From Pseudomonadota bacterium (GTDB taxonomy: Bacteria; Desulfobacterota; Desulfovibrionia; Desulfovibrionales; Desulfovibrionaceae): a stretch of 51,248 bases of DNA. The notes beneath the pieces are model-generated. The model was not told the DNA's origin and did no database searches. It saw only the letters and a program-made list of their open reading frames with translations. Of this stretch, positions 1 to 8,608 are shown one piece after another; positions within the stretch are counted from its first letter, which is position 1; each line of letters begins with the position of its first letter. The translations under genes and the position numbers were made by a program. The stretch covers positions 1 to 51,248 of the forward strand of contig JAEYTO010000103.1 of assembly GCA_023433925.1 (NCBI GenBank). Reading direction: 5' to 3'.

Positions 1-59
1 AGCTAACGCCCAAAATCATGGGCAAAGACCGTTTTAGAGCCATTTGCAAATGAAATGCG

Positions 60-187
60 GGTTCCAAGGGCCAGTGGCCCTTGGTGGGTGGGGTCTGGGG
101 AGGGCAAAGCCCTCCCCAGACATCTGCAAGTTGCTCTATTCAGCCTCCGGCGGCCAAGGGGGGCGCGGCCCCCTTGGAACCCTCGTC
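60..187. repeat. GC-rich twin-hairpin repeat, copy A, plus a related hairpin
   Basis: Positions 63-82 and 98-119 form two GC-rich hairpins joined by a GGTGGGTGGGG spacer. A third hairpin of the same style (CCAAGGGGG...CCCCCTTGG) lies at 154-187. The same architecture recurs at 12347-12420, 21951-22015, 25321-25401, 26186-26253 and, in reverse orientation, at 51191-51248. The first 392 bases hold no gene I can support; the reading frames there are stop-poor only because of base composition. Confidence 0.75.
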
Positions 188-245
188 TTTCAACTGCATC
201 ACCCGGCAATATCGAAATAAAATAAGAATTTTTGATGGAGAGAAC

Positions 246-283
246 GCACGAGAGGCCCCTTTGAAAAAAGGGGCCTCTCGTGC
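246..283. repeat. Perfect 17-bp stem hairpin with GAAA loop
   Basis: GCACGAGAGGCCCCTTT (246-262) and its exact reverse complement (267-283) flank the tetraloop GAAA. No U-tract follows on either strand, so it is not a textbook terminator, but it lies about 110 bases beyond the chemoreceptor stop and could protect or end that transcript. Confidence 0.7.
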
Positions 284-392
284 AAAAAGCATTCGTCAGT
301 AGCTTGAGACCTCGCCTTGGCCGGGCTTGCGCGCGTTCACGCCATGCACGCTCAGCGGCGCGCCCGCTCACGGCTCAGGCGCTCCGCCGGCC

Positions 393-2447
393 TCATGCCC
401 CGGCCTGATCCTGGAGCGAGCGGATGACGGCCTGTAGCGCCTTGGCCTGGCCGGCCAGCTCCTCGGCGGCCCGCATGGACTCGCGTACGTCCTTGAAGAT
501 CCGCGTGGCGTGCTCGCTCATCTGCATGACCGTGCGGTTGATCTCGTCGCTGGCCGTGGACTGCTGGCCAGCGGCCTGGGCGATGTAGTGGACCTGCTCC
601 GTGGCCGATTCGACGAGCTGGGTGATTTCCCGGAGCGAGTCCTCGGACTTCCTGGCCAAGGACGTGGCCTGCTGCGTGGCCGAGGCGGCCTCCTTGACGC
701 GCGCCACGTTCTCGTGCGTGCCGGTCTGGATCGCGCCGATGACCCCGGCGACCTCCTTGGTCGCGGACATGGTCTTCTCCGCGAGCTTGCGCACCTCGTC
801 CGCCACCACGGCGAAGCCCCGGCCCGCGTCGCCGGCGCGGGCGGCCTCGATGGCGGCGTTCAGGGCCAGCAGGTTCGTCTGGTCGGCGATGTCCGAGATG
901 ACGCTCATGATGTGGTCGATGGCCTTGGCCTTGTCTCCCAGGTTGCCCATGCCCTGTTCGAGCTCGGTCGCCAGCGAGTTCACGCGCCTGATGGCCTTGA
1001 GGGACTCCTCCGTGACCTGTCCGCCTTCCTGGGCCTTGCTCCGCGTCTGGGTCGAGTGTTCGGAGGCCTCTCCGGCGTTCCTGGCCACCTCGATCACCGC
1101 CGAGTTCATCTCCTCCATGGCCGTGGCTGTCTCGCTGGCGAGCTGCTCCTGGCCCTCGACATTGCGCAGGACCTGCCCCATGTGCTCGGCCAGGCGCGCA
1201 GTGGTCGAGTCCAAGGCCTCGACCACGCCCTGGAGCTTGAGCGTCGCCTCGCGCAATCCCTCGCGCTTGGCCGCCTCGGCCCTGCGCCCGGCCTCCTCGG
1301 CGGCCTCGAGGGCCTCCTTGGCGGCGTTCCCCTGCCGCTTGGCCTCGGCGTGCTGCTCCCGAGCTTCCTTAAGGTTGGTCCTGATGGCGCCGACCATCTC
1401 CTTGAGGGCGCCGGCCAGCGCTCCCAGCTCGTCCTTGCGCTCCAGGGTCAGCTCCGAATCGAGCTCGCCGCGCGTGATCCGCCCGGCGAATCCGGCGCAG
1501 AACGCCAGGGGCGAGATGATGATCCTGTTGAGCAGCACCCAGATCACGCCCATGAGGAAGAGCGCGATGCCGCCCATGATCAGGGCGTTGCTCCAGGTGA
1601 TCCGGCCGAGCAGGGCGGACATGTCCTCGTAGGGGGCCATGACCACGAAGGTCCAGCCCGTGGTCGCGTCCTTGGCCGCGGCGGCCAGGTGGGAGCCGGC
1701 CTCGTCGCTGTAGGAGATCGTGCGGGCTCCGCTCACGGACATGATCTCGACGCCCCACGGCTTCTGGGGCAGCTCGGTCTGGAGGAACAGCTCCCGCCGG
1801 GGGTGGGCCAGGTACATGCCCTCGCCGTCGATGATGTACGCGAAGCCCGAGGAGCCGATGCGCACCTGGGAGATCTTGTCCGTGAGATAGGCCAGGTCGA
1901 TGCCGGCGTTCATGGCTCCCACGAGCCGGCCGGACTGGTCATAGACCGGCTGGGCGATGGCCACGTTGGCCTGGTTGGTGGTCTTGCTGACCACCGGTTT
2001 GGAGACCACGCCCGTGCGCCTGCTCTCGACGACCTCCTTGAACCAGTGCCTGTCGCCGACCTTGAGCTTGCCCACGGCCCCGGCGCTCGTGGAGGCGATG
2101 ACTTCCCCGCGCAGGTTGGCCAGATTGAGGTAGAGCAGGCCGTCCGCGGAGCCCATGCAGTAGCGCAGGAAGTCGCTCGCGTTTCCCGTGGCGTCGGGTG
2201 CGCCGGAAACGGCCACGGCCACGATGTCCGGGTTCGTGGTCCAGGCTTGCAGGAGCTTGAGTTTGTTGCCCACGTTGTCGCTGATGTGGCTCGAAAACGC
2301 CTCGGACAGGGTGGACATGTTCTCCCCGAGCATGTCCGAGAAGCCCTGCTGCATCCTGGCGAAGTTGATCCAGGCCAGCAGGAGCATGCCCGCCGCGATG
2401 AGCGACAAGGTTGGGGTGAGGAATTTGGCCTTGAGACTTAAGCGCAT
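393..2447 (-). CDS. Methyl-accepting chemotaxis protein with periplasmic Cache domain
   Basis: Transmembrane chemoreceptor of 684 residues that would signal to CheW/CheA. The N-terminal membrane segment is at about residues 10-28, a periplasmic dCache-type sensor at about 35-282, a second membrane segment at about 284-308, then HAMP and a long cytoplasmic signalling coiled coil. The hairpin tip is unmistakable at about residues 513-556 (IADQTNLLALNAAIEAARAG, then FAVVADEVRKLAE). ATG 2447 follows AAGGAGG at good spacing. It stands alone with no che genes nearby. The ligand cannot be read from sequence; Cache domains usually bind small organic anions or amino acids. Confidence 0.95.
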   Translation of the reverse strand: MRLSLKAKFLTPTLSLIAAGMLLLAWINFARMQQGFSDMLGENMSTLSEAFSSHISDNVGNKLKLLQAWTTNPDIVAVAVSGAPDATGNASDFLRYCMGSADGLLYLNLANLRGEVIASTSAGAVGKLKVGDRHWFKEVVESRRTGVVSKPVVSKTTNQANVAIAQPVYDQSGRLVGAMNAGIDLAYLTDKISQVRIGSSGFAYIIDGEGMYLAHPRRELFLQTELPQKPWGVEIMSVSGARTISYSDEAGSHLAAAAKDATTGWTFVVMAPYEDMSALLGRITWSNALIMGGIALFLMGVIWVLLNRIIISPLAFCAGFAGRITRGELDSELTLERKDELGALAGALKEMVGAIRTNLKEAREQHAEAKRQGNAAKEALEAAEEAGRRAEAAKREGLREATLKLQGVVEALDSTTARLAEHMGQVLRNVEGQEQLASETATAMEEMNSAVIEVARNAGEASEHSTQTRSKAQEGGQVTEESLKAIRRVNSLATELEQGMGNLGDKAKAIDHIMSVISDIADQTNLLALNAAIEAARAGDAGRGFAVVADEVRKLAEKTMSATKEVAGVIGAIQTGTHENVARVKEAASATQQATSLARKSEDSLREITQLVESATEQVHYIAQAAGQQSTASDEINRTVMQMSEHATRIFKDVRESMRAAEELAGQAKALQAVIRSLQDQAGA

Positions 2448-3224
2448 GTCGGCCTCCTTTATGTATGGATGAGGTGGATGTTTGAATCCCGCTCAAACGT
2501 TTGGCTCAAGAAAAGAGAAGGGGGCGGCGTGCTGGACGCCTCCCCCGAGATGCGCAAGACTGGCTTGGTTGATCCCGCGGTGGTCACGCGTGGCCGGAGC
2601 CGCTTTTGACCGCCGGAATATCGAGCTGGTCCGTAATGGTTTCCATGTCGTATTGGATGGTTATCCCAGGCATCAATTCATTGCAGGCGTTCACGCATGA
2701 TTTTACGCCCAGGCTTGGCGGACGCGGCAATGCATGAAGCCGGGCTTGGTCGATTTTTACACGGAACAATGGATAAATGCGGGGCTGCCTTTGGCATTTT
2801 ACCTGCTTAAGCATATCTCCAAGGATCATGAAACACGCTCATGCAATGAAAAAATCATGCATGAACGATATGCCATATCGTTCATGCGCGGCTGTAAGCA
2901 TCTTTTTTGTTCACGCGCATAGCAATAACCATGCCTGGATGGGCTTGCGAAAAATATTCTAATATTATGGGATGATCCAGAAAGCCAGCACGCGCTCAGG
3001 CAGCAGAAGCCTATCGATTATGATACGTTGCAGAGCAATTCAGTTATGCATCGCATCACAATTGATGTTCGTGCGCACAAAGACCACCCATGCCCATGCA
3101 CGGGCGACACGGCAAGCGCGACGGGAGCGGGAGGGGCGATCAGGAAAGGGAAAGGCCGCCTGCTTGACGCAGAGGCCTCGCAGGCTGGATGCGCTGAATC
3201 GAGGAGCGGGGGAAGGAGGCCAGC
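2448..3224. other. Gene-poor, AT-richer intergenic region
   Basis: This stretch between the chemoreceptor and a small secreted protein is clearly richer in A+T than its surroundings (about 2600-3080). Only short frames without convincing ribosome sites occur. It holds a 13-bp inverted repeat at 2859-2887 and a weak GC-rich hairpin near 2521-2549. The base composition suggests old foreign DNA or a regulatory region; I see no gene. Confidence 0.5.
2859..2887. repeat. Perfect 13-bp inverted repeat with 3-base spacer
   Basis: GCATGAACGATAT (2859-2871), GCC, then ATATCGTTCATGC (2875-2887) form a perfect palindrome. No U-tract follows, so a protein-binding site or RNA hairpin is more likely than a terminator. 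No gene starts close by on either strand. Confidence 0.7.
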
Positions 3225-3521
3225 CTACTCGCACCAGAAGGCGCAGCGCGACCTGCGGTCGAGGTTGTACAGCTCCGCCGAGGTGCACAGCCCGTTGGGC
3301 TTGCCCTTGACGAAGATGACCTCGTCGCCTTCCTCCCAGCCGTGGCAGTATGACTGGGCGCGGAAGACCTCGCCGTCGATGATGACGACTTCATCCCGAT
3401 GCACGGCCTCGATGCGGTAAGGATCCTCCGCCCTGGCCGCCACGGCCGGGAGCGCGCGCAGGGCGAGGCAGGCGCAGATGCAGGACAGGAAGAAAGCCAT
3501 GCAGGCGATATGCTTGATCAT
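3225..3521 (-). CDS. Small secreted protein of unknown function
   Basis: 98-residue protein with an N-terminal signal peptide (MIKHIACMAFFLSCICACLA, then an Ala-rich cleavage region at about residues 25-30). The mature part of about 65 residues carries four cysteines (SYCHGW, GLCTS, SRCAFWC), two of them at the extreme C-terminus, which suggests periplasmic disulfides. I chose ATG 3521 because AAAGGAGCC precedes it; a frame extension to 3542 lacks a ribosome site. I do not recognise the family. Confidence 0.7.
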   Translation of the reverse strand: MIKHIACMAFFLSCICACLALRALPAVAARAEDPYRIEAVHRDEVVIIDGEVFRAQSYCHGWEEGDEVIFVKGKPNGLCTSAELYNLDRRSRCAFWCE

Positions 3522-3707
3522 TGGGGCTCCTTTCACGGCCACATAGCATCATGGCTCGGCCATGTCAGCAGATCGCAAGGTCATGCTCGCGGCCGGCGAG
3601 TTTGGCGAGCCGCGCGGCCGGAACGAAGGCCTTGACGTTTCGGCCCGACTTCCGCTTCAAATGGCCTGGCCGTCGCGCAGCCCGGATCACCGCCGGGCGG
3701 CCCGCCG

Positions 3708-3826
3708 AAGGCCAGGCTGTGCGGGCCGAATCGCCGGATGCGCGCCGGCCGCGAGCAGGACGTGAGCCTTGCCGAGCCTTGCGGAGTAGAAAGAAGCCGG
3801 AACGGCTGTTTTCAACAGTTTGACTG
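3708..3826 (-). repeat. MITE-like repeat family 1, degenerate copy (reverse orientation)
   Basis: Read on the minus strand this matches the full-length element at 5692-5832 along most of its length: the CAACAG end, the GAACGGC/GCCGTTC block, the GCCTTGCGG-like centre and the GCCGGATGCGC hairpin. It fills most of the gap between 3522 and 3838 and abuts the start of the TraB/GumN gene. Confidence 0.6.
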
Positions 3827-3837
3827 GGAGCATAATC

Positions 3838-4836
3838 GTGCATGCAGCCCGCCGCCCGCATCCGTCCCGCCTTTTCCCGGCCATCGTGGCCATCATGCCC
3901 ATCATGGCCGCCTGGCTGCTCCTGGTATGCCAACCGGCCTGGGCCGGGCCGGGCAAGGGCTTCCTGTGGACGGTCGAGGGCAAGCGGCCCGTGTATCTTC
4001 TGGGCTCCATCCACCTGGCCGAGCCCGGTCTGTATCCTCTGGACGAGGCGGTCGAGCGCGCCTTCGCGGATTCGGATGTGCTCGTGGTGGAGGCCGACGT
4101 GACCGGCCCGGCCGAGGCCAGGGCGGCCAGGCTGTTCGTGGAGCGCGGCACGCTTCCGGCCGGGGAGGACCTCGCTTCGAGCCTGTCGCCCGCGACCCTG
4201 GAGCGGCTCAAGGCGCGCAGTGTGGATCTGGGCCTGTACGGGTCCATGCGACCCTGGGCCCTGGCCCTGGTGCTCCAGAGCGTGGAGCTCGACCGGCTGG
4301 GCTACGACCCGGCCCTGGGCGTGGACCGCCATTTCCTGCTCCGGGCCCGCGAGCGCGGCCTGGCCGTGGAGGAGCTTGAAGGGCTGGAGGCGCAGTACGC
4401 GCTCTTCGCGGACATGGACCCGGTCATGGAGGAGGACTTCCTGGCCCAGACCCTGGACGAACTCGACGCGTCCGCCAGCCTGGCCAGGGAGATCGTGGCC
4501 GCCTGGCGCATGGGCGACACCGGGGCGCTGGAGCAGGCGATCTTCGCCGGGCTGGAGGAAGACCCGCGGGCCGCGCCGGTCTACGAGCGCATCTTCTTCG
4601 CCCGCAACCGGGCCATGGCCGCCAAGGTCAAGGCGTACCTGGAAAAGGGCCGGGCCGCCTTCGTGGTGCTCGGCGCGGGACACCTCGTGGGCGAGCGGGG
4701 CGTGGTGGCCTTGCTGCGCGAAATGGGCTACACGGTGAGAGGGACCGAGGACCGTCGGCGGGCCGGCGGCCAGGAGCCTGTCCGGCCTCCGGCAGGGATG
4801 CCTGCCCAGGACGCCGCATACGGAGCGAACCCATGA
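3838..4836 (+). CDS. TraB/GumN family protein, exported
   Basis: About 332 residues with a signal peptide (hydrophobic segment from IVAIMPIMAAWLLLV to AWAGPGKG) and the TraB/GumN fold (PF01963). Diagnostic motifs are an N-terminal LLGSIHLA and a C-terminal VLGAGHLVGE, whose His residues are thought to form the metal site of this presumed metalloprotease-like family. GTG 3838 has GGGAG eight bases upstream; an in-frame TTG at 3820 is possible but falls inside the adjacent repeat. The stop overlaps the start of the EcsC gene by four bases (ATGA), so the two are co-translated. The physiological substrate is unknown. Confidence 0.85.
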   Translation: MHAARRPHPSRLFPAIVAIMPIMAAWLLLVCQPAWAGPGKGFLWTVEGKRPVYLLGSIHLAEPGLYPLDEAVERAFADSDVLVVEADVTGPAEARAARLFVERGTLPAGEDLASSLSPATLERLKARSVDLGLYGSMRPWALALVLQSVELDRLGYDPALGVDRHFLLRARERGLAVEELEGLEAQYALFADMDPVMEEDFLAQTLDELDASASLAREIVAAWRMGDTGALEQAIFAGLEEDPRAAPVYERIFFARNRAMAAKVKAYLEKGRAAFVVLGAGHLVGERGVVALLREMGYTVRGTEDRRRAGGQEPVRPPAGMPAQDAAYGANP

Positions 4837-5630
4837 CCGATAAGGACCGTGAGGAACTGCGCCGGGCGCGCGAGCTGCTGGAGAGCCCGGGCCTGGCCGC
4901 CAGGCTGAGCAACCTGGCCGGCGCGCCCGTGGAGGCCGCCCTGCGCAGGCTGCCCGAGGGCCTGCGCGACGGCGTGGGCAAGGCCGCGCGCAAGGCCCTG
5001 GAAGGCGCGTTGAACACCGCGCTCAAGACCATGGACGCCGCCTGCCCGGCCGAGCGGCCGTCCAAGGACAGGCTGCACAAGGCCTGTGCCACGGCCGCCG
5101 GCGGGCTGGGCGGCCTTTTCGGCGCCTCGGGCCTGCTCGTGGAGTTGCCCGTGACCACGACCATCATGCTGCGCTCCATCGCCGACATCGCCCGCTGCAA
5201 CGGCGAGGACCTGAGCCTGCCCGAGGCCAGGCTGGCCTGCCTGGAGGTCTTCGCCCTGGGCGGCTCCAGGGCGGACGACGACGCGGCCGAGACGGGCTAC
5301 TTCGCCGTGCGCGCCTCCTTGACCAAGGCCGTGACCGACGCGGCCAGGTACGTGGCGGCCGGGATGGGCCTGGCCGAGCAGGGCGCGCCCGTGCTCGTGC
5401 GGCTCATGGCCATGATCGCCCGGCGCTTCGGCGTGACCGTGTCCCAGAAGCTCGCGGCCCAGGCCGTGCCCGTCATCGGCGCCCTGGGCGGAGCGGCCGT
5501 CAACTCCGTGTTCATGGAGCACTTCCAGAACATGGCCAGGGGCCACTTCGCCGTGCGCCGCCTGGAGCGCGCCCATGGCCGCGAGGCCGTGCGCCGGGCC
5601 TGGCAAGGGCTGGGCGAGCAGGCCGCCTGA
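4833..5630 (+). CDS. EcsC family protein
   Basis: 265-residue protein of the EcsC family (PF12787), named after a Bacillus ABC-transporter-linked protein but of unknown biochemical role. Recognisable parts are the Gly-rich helix region AAGGLGGLFGASGLLVELPV at about residues 88-107, the TTTIMLRSIADIAR segment and the C-terminal GALGGAAVNSVFMEHFQNMA signature. The moderately hydrophobic helices suggest membrane association. ATG 4833 overlaps the TraB/GumN stop, so the pair forms a two-gene operon. A repeat element follows 61 bases after the stop. Confidence 0.88.
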   Translation: MTDKDREELRRARELLESPGLAARLSNLAGAPVEAALRRLPEGLRDGVGKAARKALEGALNTALKTMDAACPAERPSKDRLHKACATAAGGLGGLFGASGLLVELPVTTTIMLRSIADIARCNGEDLSLPEARLACLEVFALGGSRADDDAAETGYFAVRASLTKAVTDAARYVAAGMGLAEQGAPVLVRLMAMIARRFGVTVSQKLAAQAVPVIGALGGAAVNSVFMEHFQNMARGHFAVRRLERAHGREAVRRAWQGLGEQAA

Positions 5631-5691
5631 AGGCCAAGGGCCGAAATGCCTGGGGCGGCGGCGTCCCTCTCCGCGAGCGGCTTCAAAAAGC

Positions 5692-5832
5692 CTTAACAGA
5701 CTGTTGAAAAAAGCCGTTCTGGCCTTTTTCAACTTCGCAATGCCTGAGCAAAGCTCAAGCATTGCTCACGGATGCTGCGCATCCGGCGAGCCATCCTGGC
5801 CCGCTCAGCCTGTTTTTCAACAGGCTGTTAAG
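5692..5832. repeat. MITE-like repeat family 1, full-length copy
   Basis: A 141-bp element with 20-bp terminal inverted repeats differing at one position (5692-5711 CTTAACAGACTGTTGAAAAA; 5813-5832 its complement). It contains nested hairpins (GAAAAAAGCCGTTC with GGCCTTTTTC; GAGCAAAGCTC; GGATGCTGCGCATCC). It encodes no protein. Other copies are at 3708-3826, 36051-36102 and 42822-42882. It may also act as a terminator for the EcsC gene. Confidence 0.85.
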
Positions 5833-5918
5833 GGCTAGCAACAAAACCCCTCAATCACTCTCCTAGTCATTGCTATTGCTAATTTTTTATCAGGTCGGAT
5901 CAGGTTTTGTTCGTGGCT

Positions 5919-6377
5919 CTAAGTAAACATGTTGATGGAGCAGTTCTCGGCCAGTTGCAGGTACTGCTCGGCGTTCATGATCTCCACGCCGTCGATGAGA
6001 TCCTTGGGCTCGAATTCCATCATGTCCATGGTCATCTTGCAGGCGATGAGCTTGACGCCCTCGATCTGGGCCATCTCCATGAGCTCGTCCACGTCCGGGA
6101 TGTTGGCCTTGGCGATCTGCCTCTTCATCATGAGCGTGGCCAGGGAGGCCATGCCCGGAATGGCGCCCAGGAAGCCCGGCATGTGGAACTTGGCCTTGTT
6201 CTTCTCCAGGAAGCCTTTCTTGACCAGGTTCACGCCCATGAAGGTGAAGAAAACGTGGGCCTCGTGGCCCAGACGTTTGGCGTTGATGGCCAGGATGAGC
6301 GGCGGGTAGGCGCCGTCCAGGGTGCCGCGCGAGCAGATGAACGTGTAGCGCTTCTTGGTGGGGCATTGCTCGGCCAT
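5919..6377 (-). CDS. DsrE/DsrF/DrsH-like family protein
   Basis: 152-residue cytoplasmic protein of the DsrE/DrsH family (PF13686), small alpha/beta proteins linked to sulfur-relay chemistry. Motifs seen are the N-terminal FICSRGTLDGAYPPLILA strand-loop, FFTFMGVNL, and the conserved C-terminal LIACKMTMDMM, whose Cys is the likely persulfide-bearing residue. ATG 6377 follows GGAGGACTCC. There is no dsrC, tusA or hdr gene next to it, so its sulfur partner is not visible. It may donate or accept a persulfide; this rests on family knowledge only. Confidence 0.88.
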   Translation of the reverse strand: MAEQCPTKKRYTFICSRGTLDGAYPPLILAINAKRLGHEAHVFFTFMGVNLVKKGFLEKNKAKFHMPGFLGAIPGMASLATLMMKRQIAKANIPDVDELMEMAQIEGVKLIACKMTMDMMEFEPKDLIDGVEIMNAEQYLQLAENCSINMFT

Positions 6378-6547
6378 GGAGTCCTCCTTCGCGGGTGCGC
6401 GTCCAGATGCGTTTCGTGAGCGATGTTCCAGGTATAGCAGGAAGTGTTCCGACCGCCGACGCGGCGCCCGGATGATCCGCGTGGATCAAGACCTGCGCCG
6501 CCCAAGCCAGGCGGAATCCCTCTCCATGAACAGGTTTACGACAAGCC

Positions 6548-7717
6548 CTAATCAGGCCTTGCCTCGGCCGGCTTGCGGGGCAGGCGCACGGTGAAGGTCG
6601 TGCCGTCCGTCTCGTTGGAGGTGAAGCCGACCGTGCCGCCCAGGTAGCGCTCGACGAAGAGCTTCATGCTGAAGGTGCCCAGGCCGCGGTCGGCGCCCTT
6701 GGTGGAGAAGGAGCGGCTGAAGATCTGCAACTGCACCTCGCGGGGCATGGCCTGGGGGTTGCGCACGCTGAAGGACAGACCGCCCCCGCCGTCCTCGCCG
6801 TCTCCGTCGGGCCGGCAGGAGATGGTCACGGTGTCGCCGGGCGCGGAGGCCTCCAGGGCGTTCTTGAGCATGTTGCCGAGAACGCGGCACAGGAGGTTGT
6901 AGTCGGTGGCGAGGCTCAGGTCTCCCGGGCATGCCTCCACGGCGATGCTCCGGCTCGCGGCCACCTCGTGCGCGGCATAGGTCGCCGCAATGGCCTTGAG
7001 GGTGCTGTTGACGTCGCGCTGAGTGAAGCGCGGGACCAGCTCGTTGTTCTCGGCGGCCATGAGCTCCTTCTGGGAGACGATCTCCTCGACTAGGTGCCTG
7101 GACTGGACATGCAGCAGGCTCAGGTTTTCGCGGAGGCGCTCGGGCGCGTCCTCGGCCAGCAGACCGAGCAGCCCGCTCAGGCCGCCCGCGAGGTTGAGGA
7201 TATCGTGGAAGAAGGTGCGCTCCAGGGTGCGCCGGCGCTTCTCGTGGCTTATGTCGGTCACGGAGAAGACGGCGAACCGCTCGTCATCCAGCTCGAAGGG
7301 CGTGGCGCAGACCGAGATGTCCATGGCCTCCACCCCGTCCGCGACGTTGCGCAGGAGGTGGCACTCGCGGGTTTCGCGCCGTCCTTGCAGGCTGGCCATG
7401 ATGGCCTTGACCGCGCCGCACTGGGTGCAGAACTCGCTCGTGCCGCAGCCGGCATCCATCTCCCGCGCGTGGACGCAGTCCAGGATCTCCCCCGGGCGCT
7501 GGCCCAGGATCGGGTCGGCGCTCGCCAGGCCCAGGAGCTGGAGCAGGGAGCGGTTGCAGTAGACCATCTGGCGCCGCTGGTTGAGGACCATGACGATCTG
7601 CGGCACGGCGTCCACGAGGCGCGTGGTCTTGGACTTGTCCAGGGCGTCCCTTTGGCGCAGGACGACCTCCATGGGTTCCCGATCCGCGGGGGCGAAGCGG
7701 GTCGTGCGCGTGCTCAT
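6548..7717 (-). CDS. PAS-domain sensor histidine kinase with Cys cluster
   Basis: 389-residue soluble histidine kinase. A PAS domain at about residues 33-150 contains a tight cysteine group, CVHARE then GCGTSEFCTQCG, at about residues 79-103, placed to bind metal or sense redox. The phospho-acceptor region reads FFHDILNLAGG (His near 171), followed by a degenerate N-box (MLKNALEAS) and a short ATPase core ending GGTVGFTSNETDGTTFTVRLP. The G2 box RGLGTFSMKL departs from the usual GTGLGL. ATG 7717 has GAGAT upstream; a TTG at 7753 has weaker support. No response regulator is adjacent, so this is an orphan kinase. Confidence 0.85.
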   Translation of the reverse strand: MSTRTTRFAPADREPMEVVLRQRDALDKSKTTRLVDAVPQIVMVLNQRRQMVYCNRSLLQLLGLASADPILGQRPGEILDCVHAREMDAGCGTSEFCTQCGAVKAIMASLQGRRETRECHLLRNVADGVEAMDISVCATPFELDDERFAVFSVTDISHEKRRRTLERTFFHDILNLAGGLSGLLGLLAEDAPERLRENLSLLHVQSRHLVEEIVSQKELMAAENNELVPRFTQRDVNSTLKAIAATYAAHEVAASRSIAVEACPGDLSLATDYNLLCRVLGNMLKNALEASAPGDTVTISCRPDGDGEDGGGGLSFSVRNPQAMPREVQLQIFSRSFSTKGADRGLGTFSMKLFVERYLGGTVGFTSNETDGTTFTVRLPRKPAEARPD

Positions 7718-7836
7718 GTCGATCTCGCGAGGCGCGGGCTGGATTTTGTTCAAAGCGCAAAAAAAGTCTTGCAGGAAAAGGCGCGCGTGACAAGCCGGTC
7801 GGGCGCGGCTGGCCGCGCCCGACCGGGCGGAAGCTG

Positions 7837-8250
7837 CTACTTTTGCTGCCGCATGTCCTGACGGGCCTGGGCCAGGAGCTGCCTGGCCTGCTCCAGGGCC
7901 TGGGCCTGCCGCTCGTTTCCGACCTGCCCGGCCAGGCTTTCCAGCCGTCCGTCCATCTCGGCCAGGGCGTCGGCATGGGCTTGTCGCCGGACCTGTTCCG
8001 GGAGCGCGGCCAGCTCTTCCATGCGCGTCTCGAAGTCGCCGAGCCGGCTCTCCATGGCCGCGAAACGCTCCTGGCCCTGGGCCATGGCCTCCACGCGCGC
8101 GTCCAGGTTCGTCAGCGTGCCGCTGATGGAAAAGTAAAGGACCACCATCAGAAGGAAGGAGAGCACGGCGACCAGCATGGCCACCTTGCTCAAGTCCCTG
8201 CCGCCGGCCTTGAGGTCATCGGTTCCAGTGTGCTGCTGCTCGTGGGCCAT
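7837..8250 (-). CDS. Small single-pass membrane protein with coiled coil
   Basis: 137 residues: a polar N-terminus, one membrane helix (AMLVAVLSFLLMVVLYFSIS, about residues 24-43) and a long Glu/Gln/Ala/Arg-rich helix to the end, predicted to form a coiled coil. AGGAGGAGCA precedes ATG 8250. No enzymatic motif. The layout resembles scaffolding or anchoring proteins. It lies 120 bases upstream of the histidine kinase on the same strand and may be cotranscribed with it. Confidence 0.7.
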   Translation of the reverse strand: MAHEQQHTGTDDLKAGGRDLSKVAMLVAVLSFLLMVVLYFSISGTLTNLDARVEAMAQGQERFAAMESRLGDFETRMEELAALPEQVRRQAHADALAEMDGRLESLAGQVGNERQAQALEQARQLLAQARQDMRQQK

Positions 8251-8608
8251 TGCTCCTCCTTCTCGCGGGTTGGCTGGACCGGCTCATGCTCTCCCCACGG
8301 CGGGGAGGATTCACCCGCTACACTACGGAACAGGCCGTGGTCTTGGCAACCGGCTTGTGACTTTCGACTGAAAAACGGCTGGTTTCTTGCCCCGAATTTC
8401 TGGATGCGCTACCAGGGGTGATGGCGCCTCCCTCGTCATGATCCGCGGGGAGGAAGCCGGAAGCGGCGCGGGCAAGCCGGCACGCCTTTCCTGAGGCGAC
8501 CGCCGCGAGACGCCGCGGCGGGGGAACATGCGTGCGCCTCGGGAATGCCTCGCGGGATGCGGGGGCCGCGCCAGTGCGTGATTGCGATCAAGGTGGGGGC
8601 CGTCGGAC
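8251..8608. other. Divergent intergenic region without recognised gene
   Basis: Separates the minus-strand membrane protein from the plus-strand DUF1207 gene, so it should hold promoters for both. Only a short GC hairpin near 8290-8307 stands out. I could not identify convincing -35/-10 boxes. Confidence 0.4.

Noticed and set aside
3..371. Possible 122-residue protein at the left edge
   Set aside because: The frame runs through two hairpin repeats and has no ribosome site or motif.
510..2441. Long open frame on the plus strand opposite the chemoreceptor
   Set aside because: It is antisense to a conserved gene and its product is His/Asp/Gly/Leu low-complexity, typical of GC-rich shadow frames.
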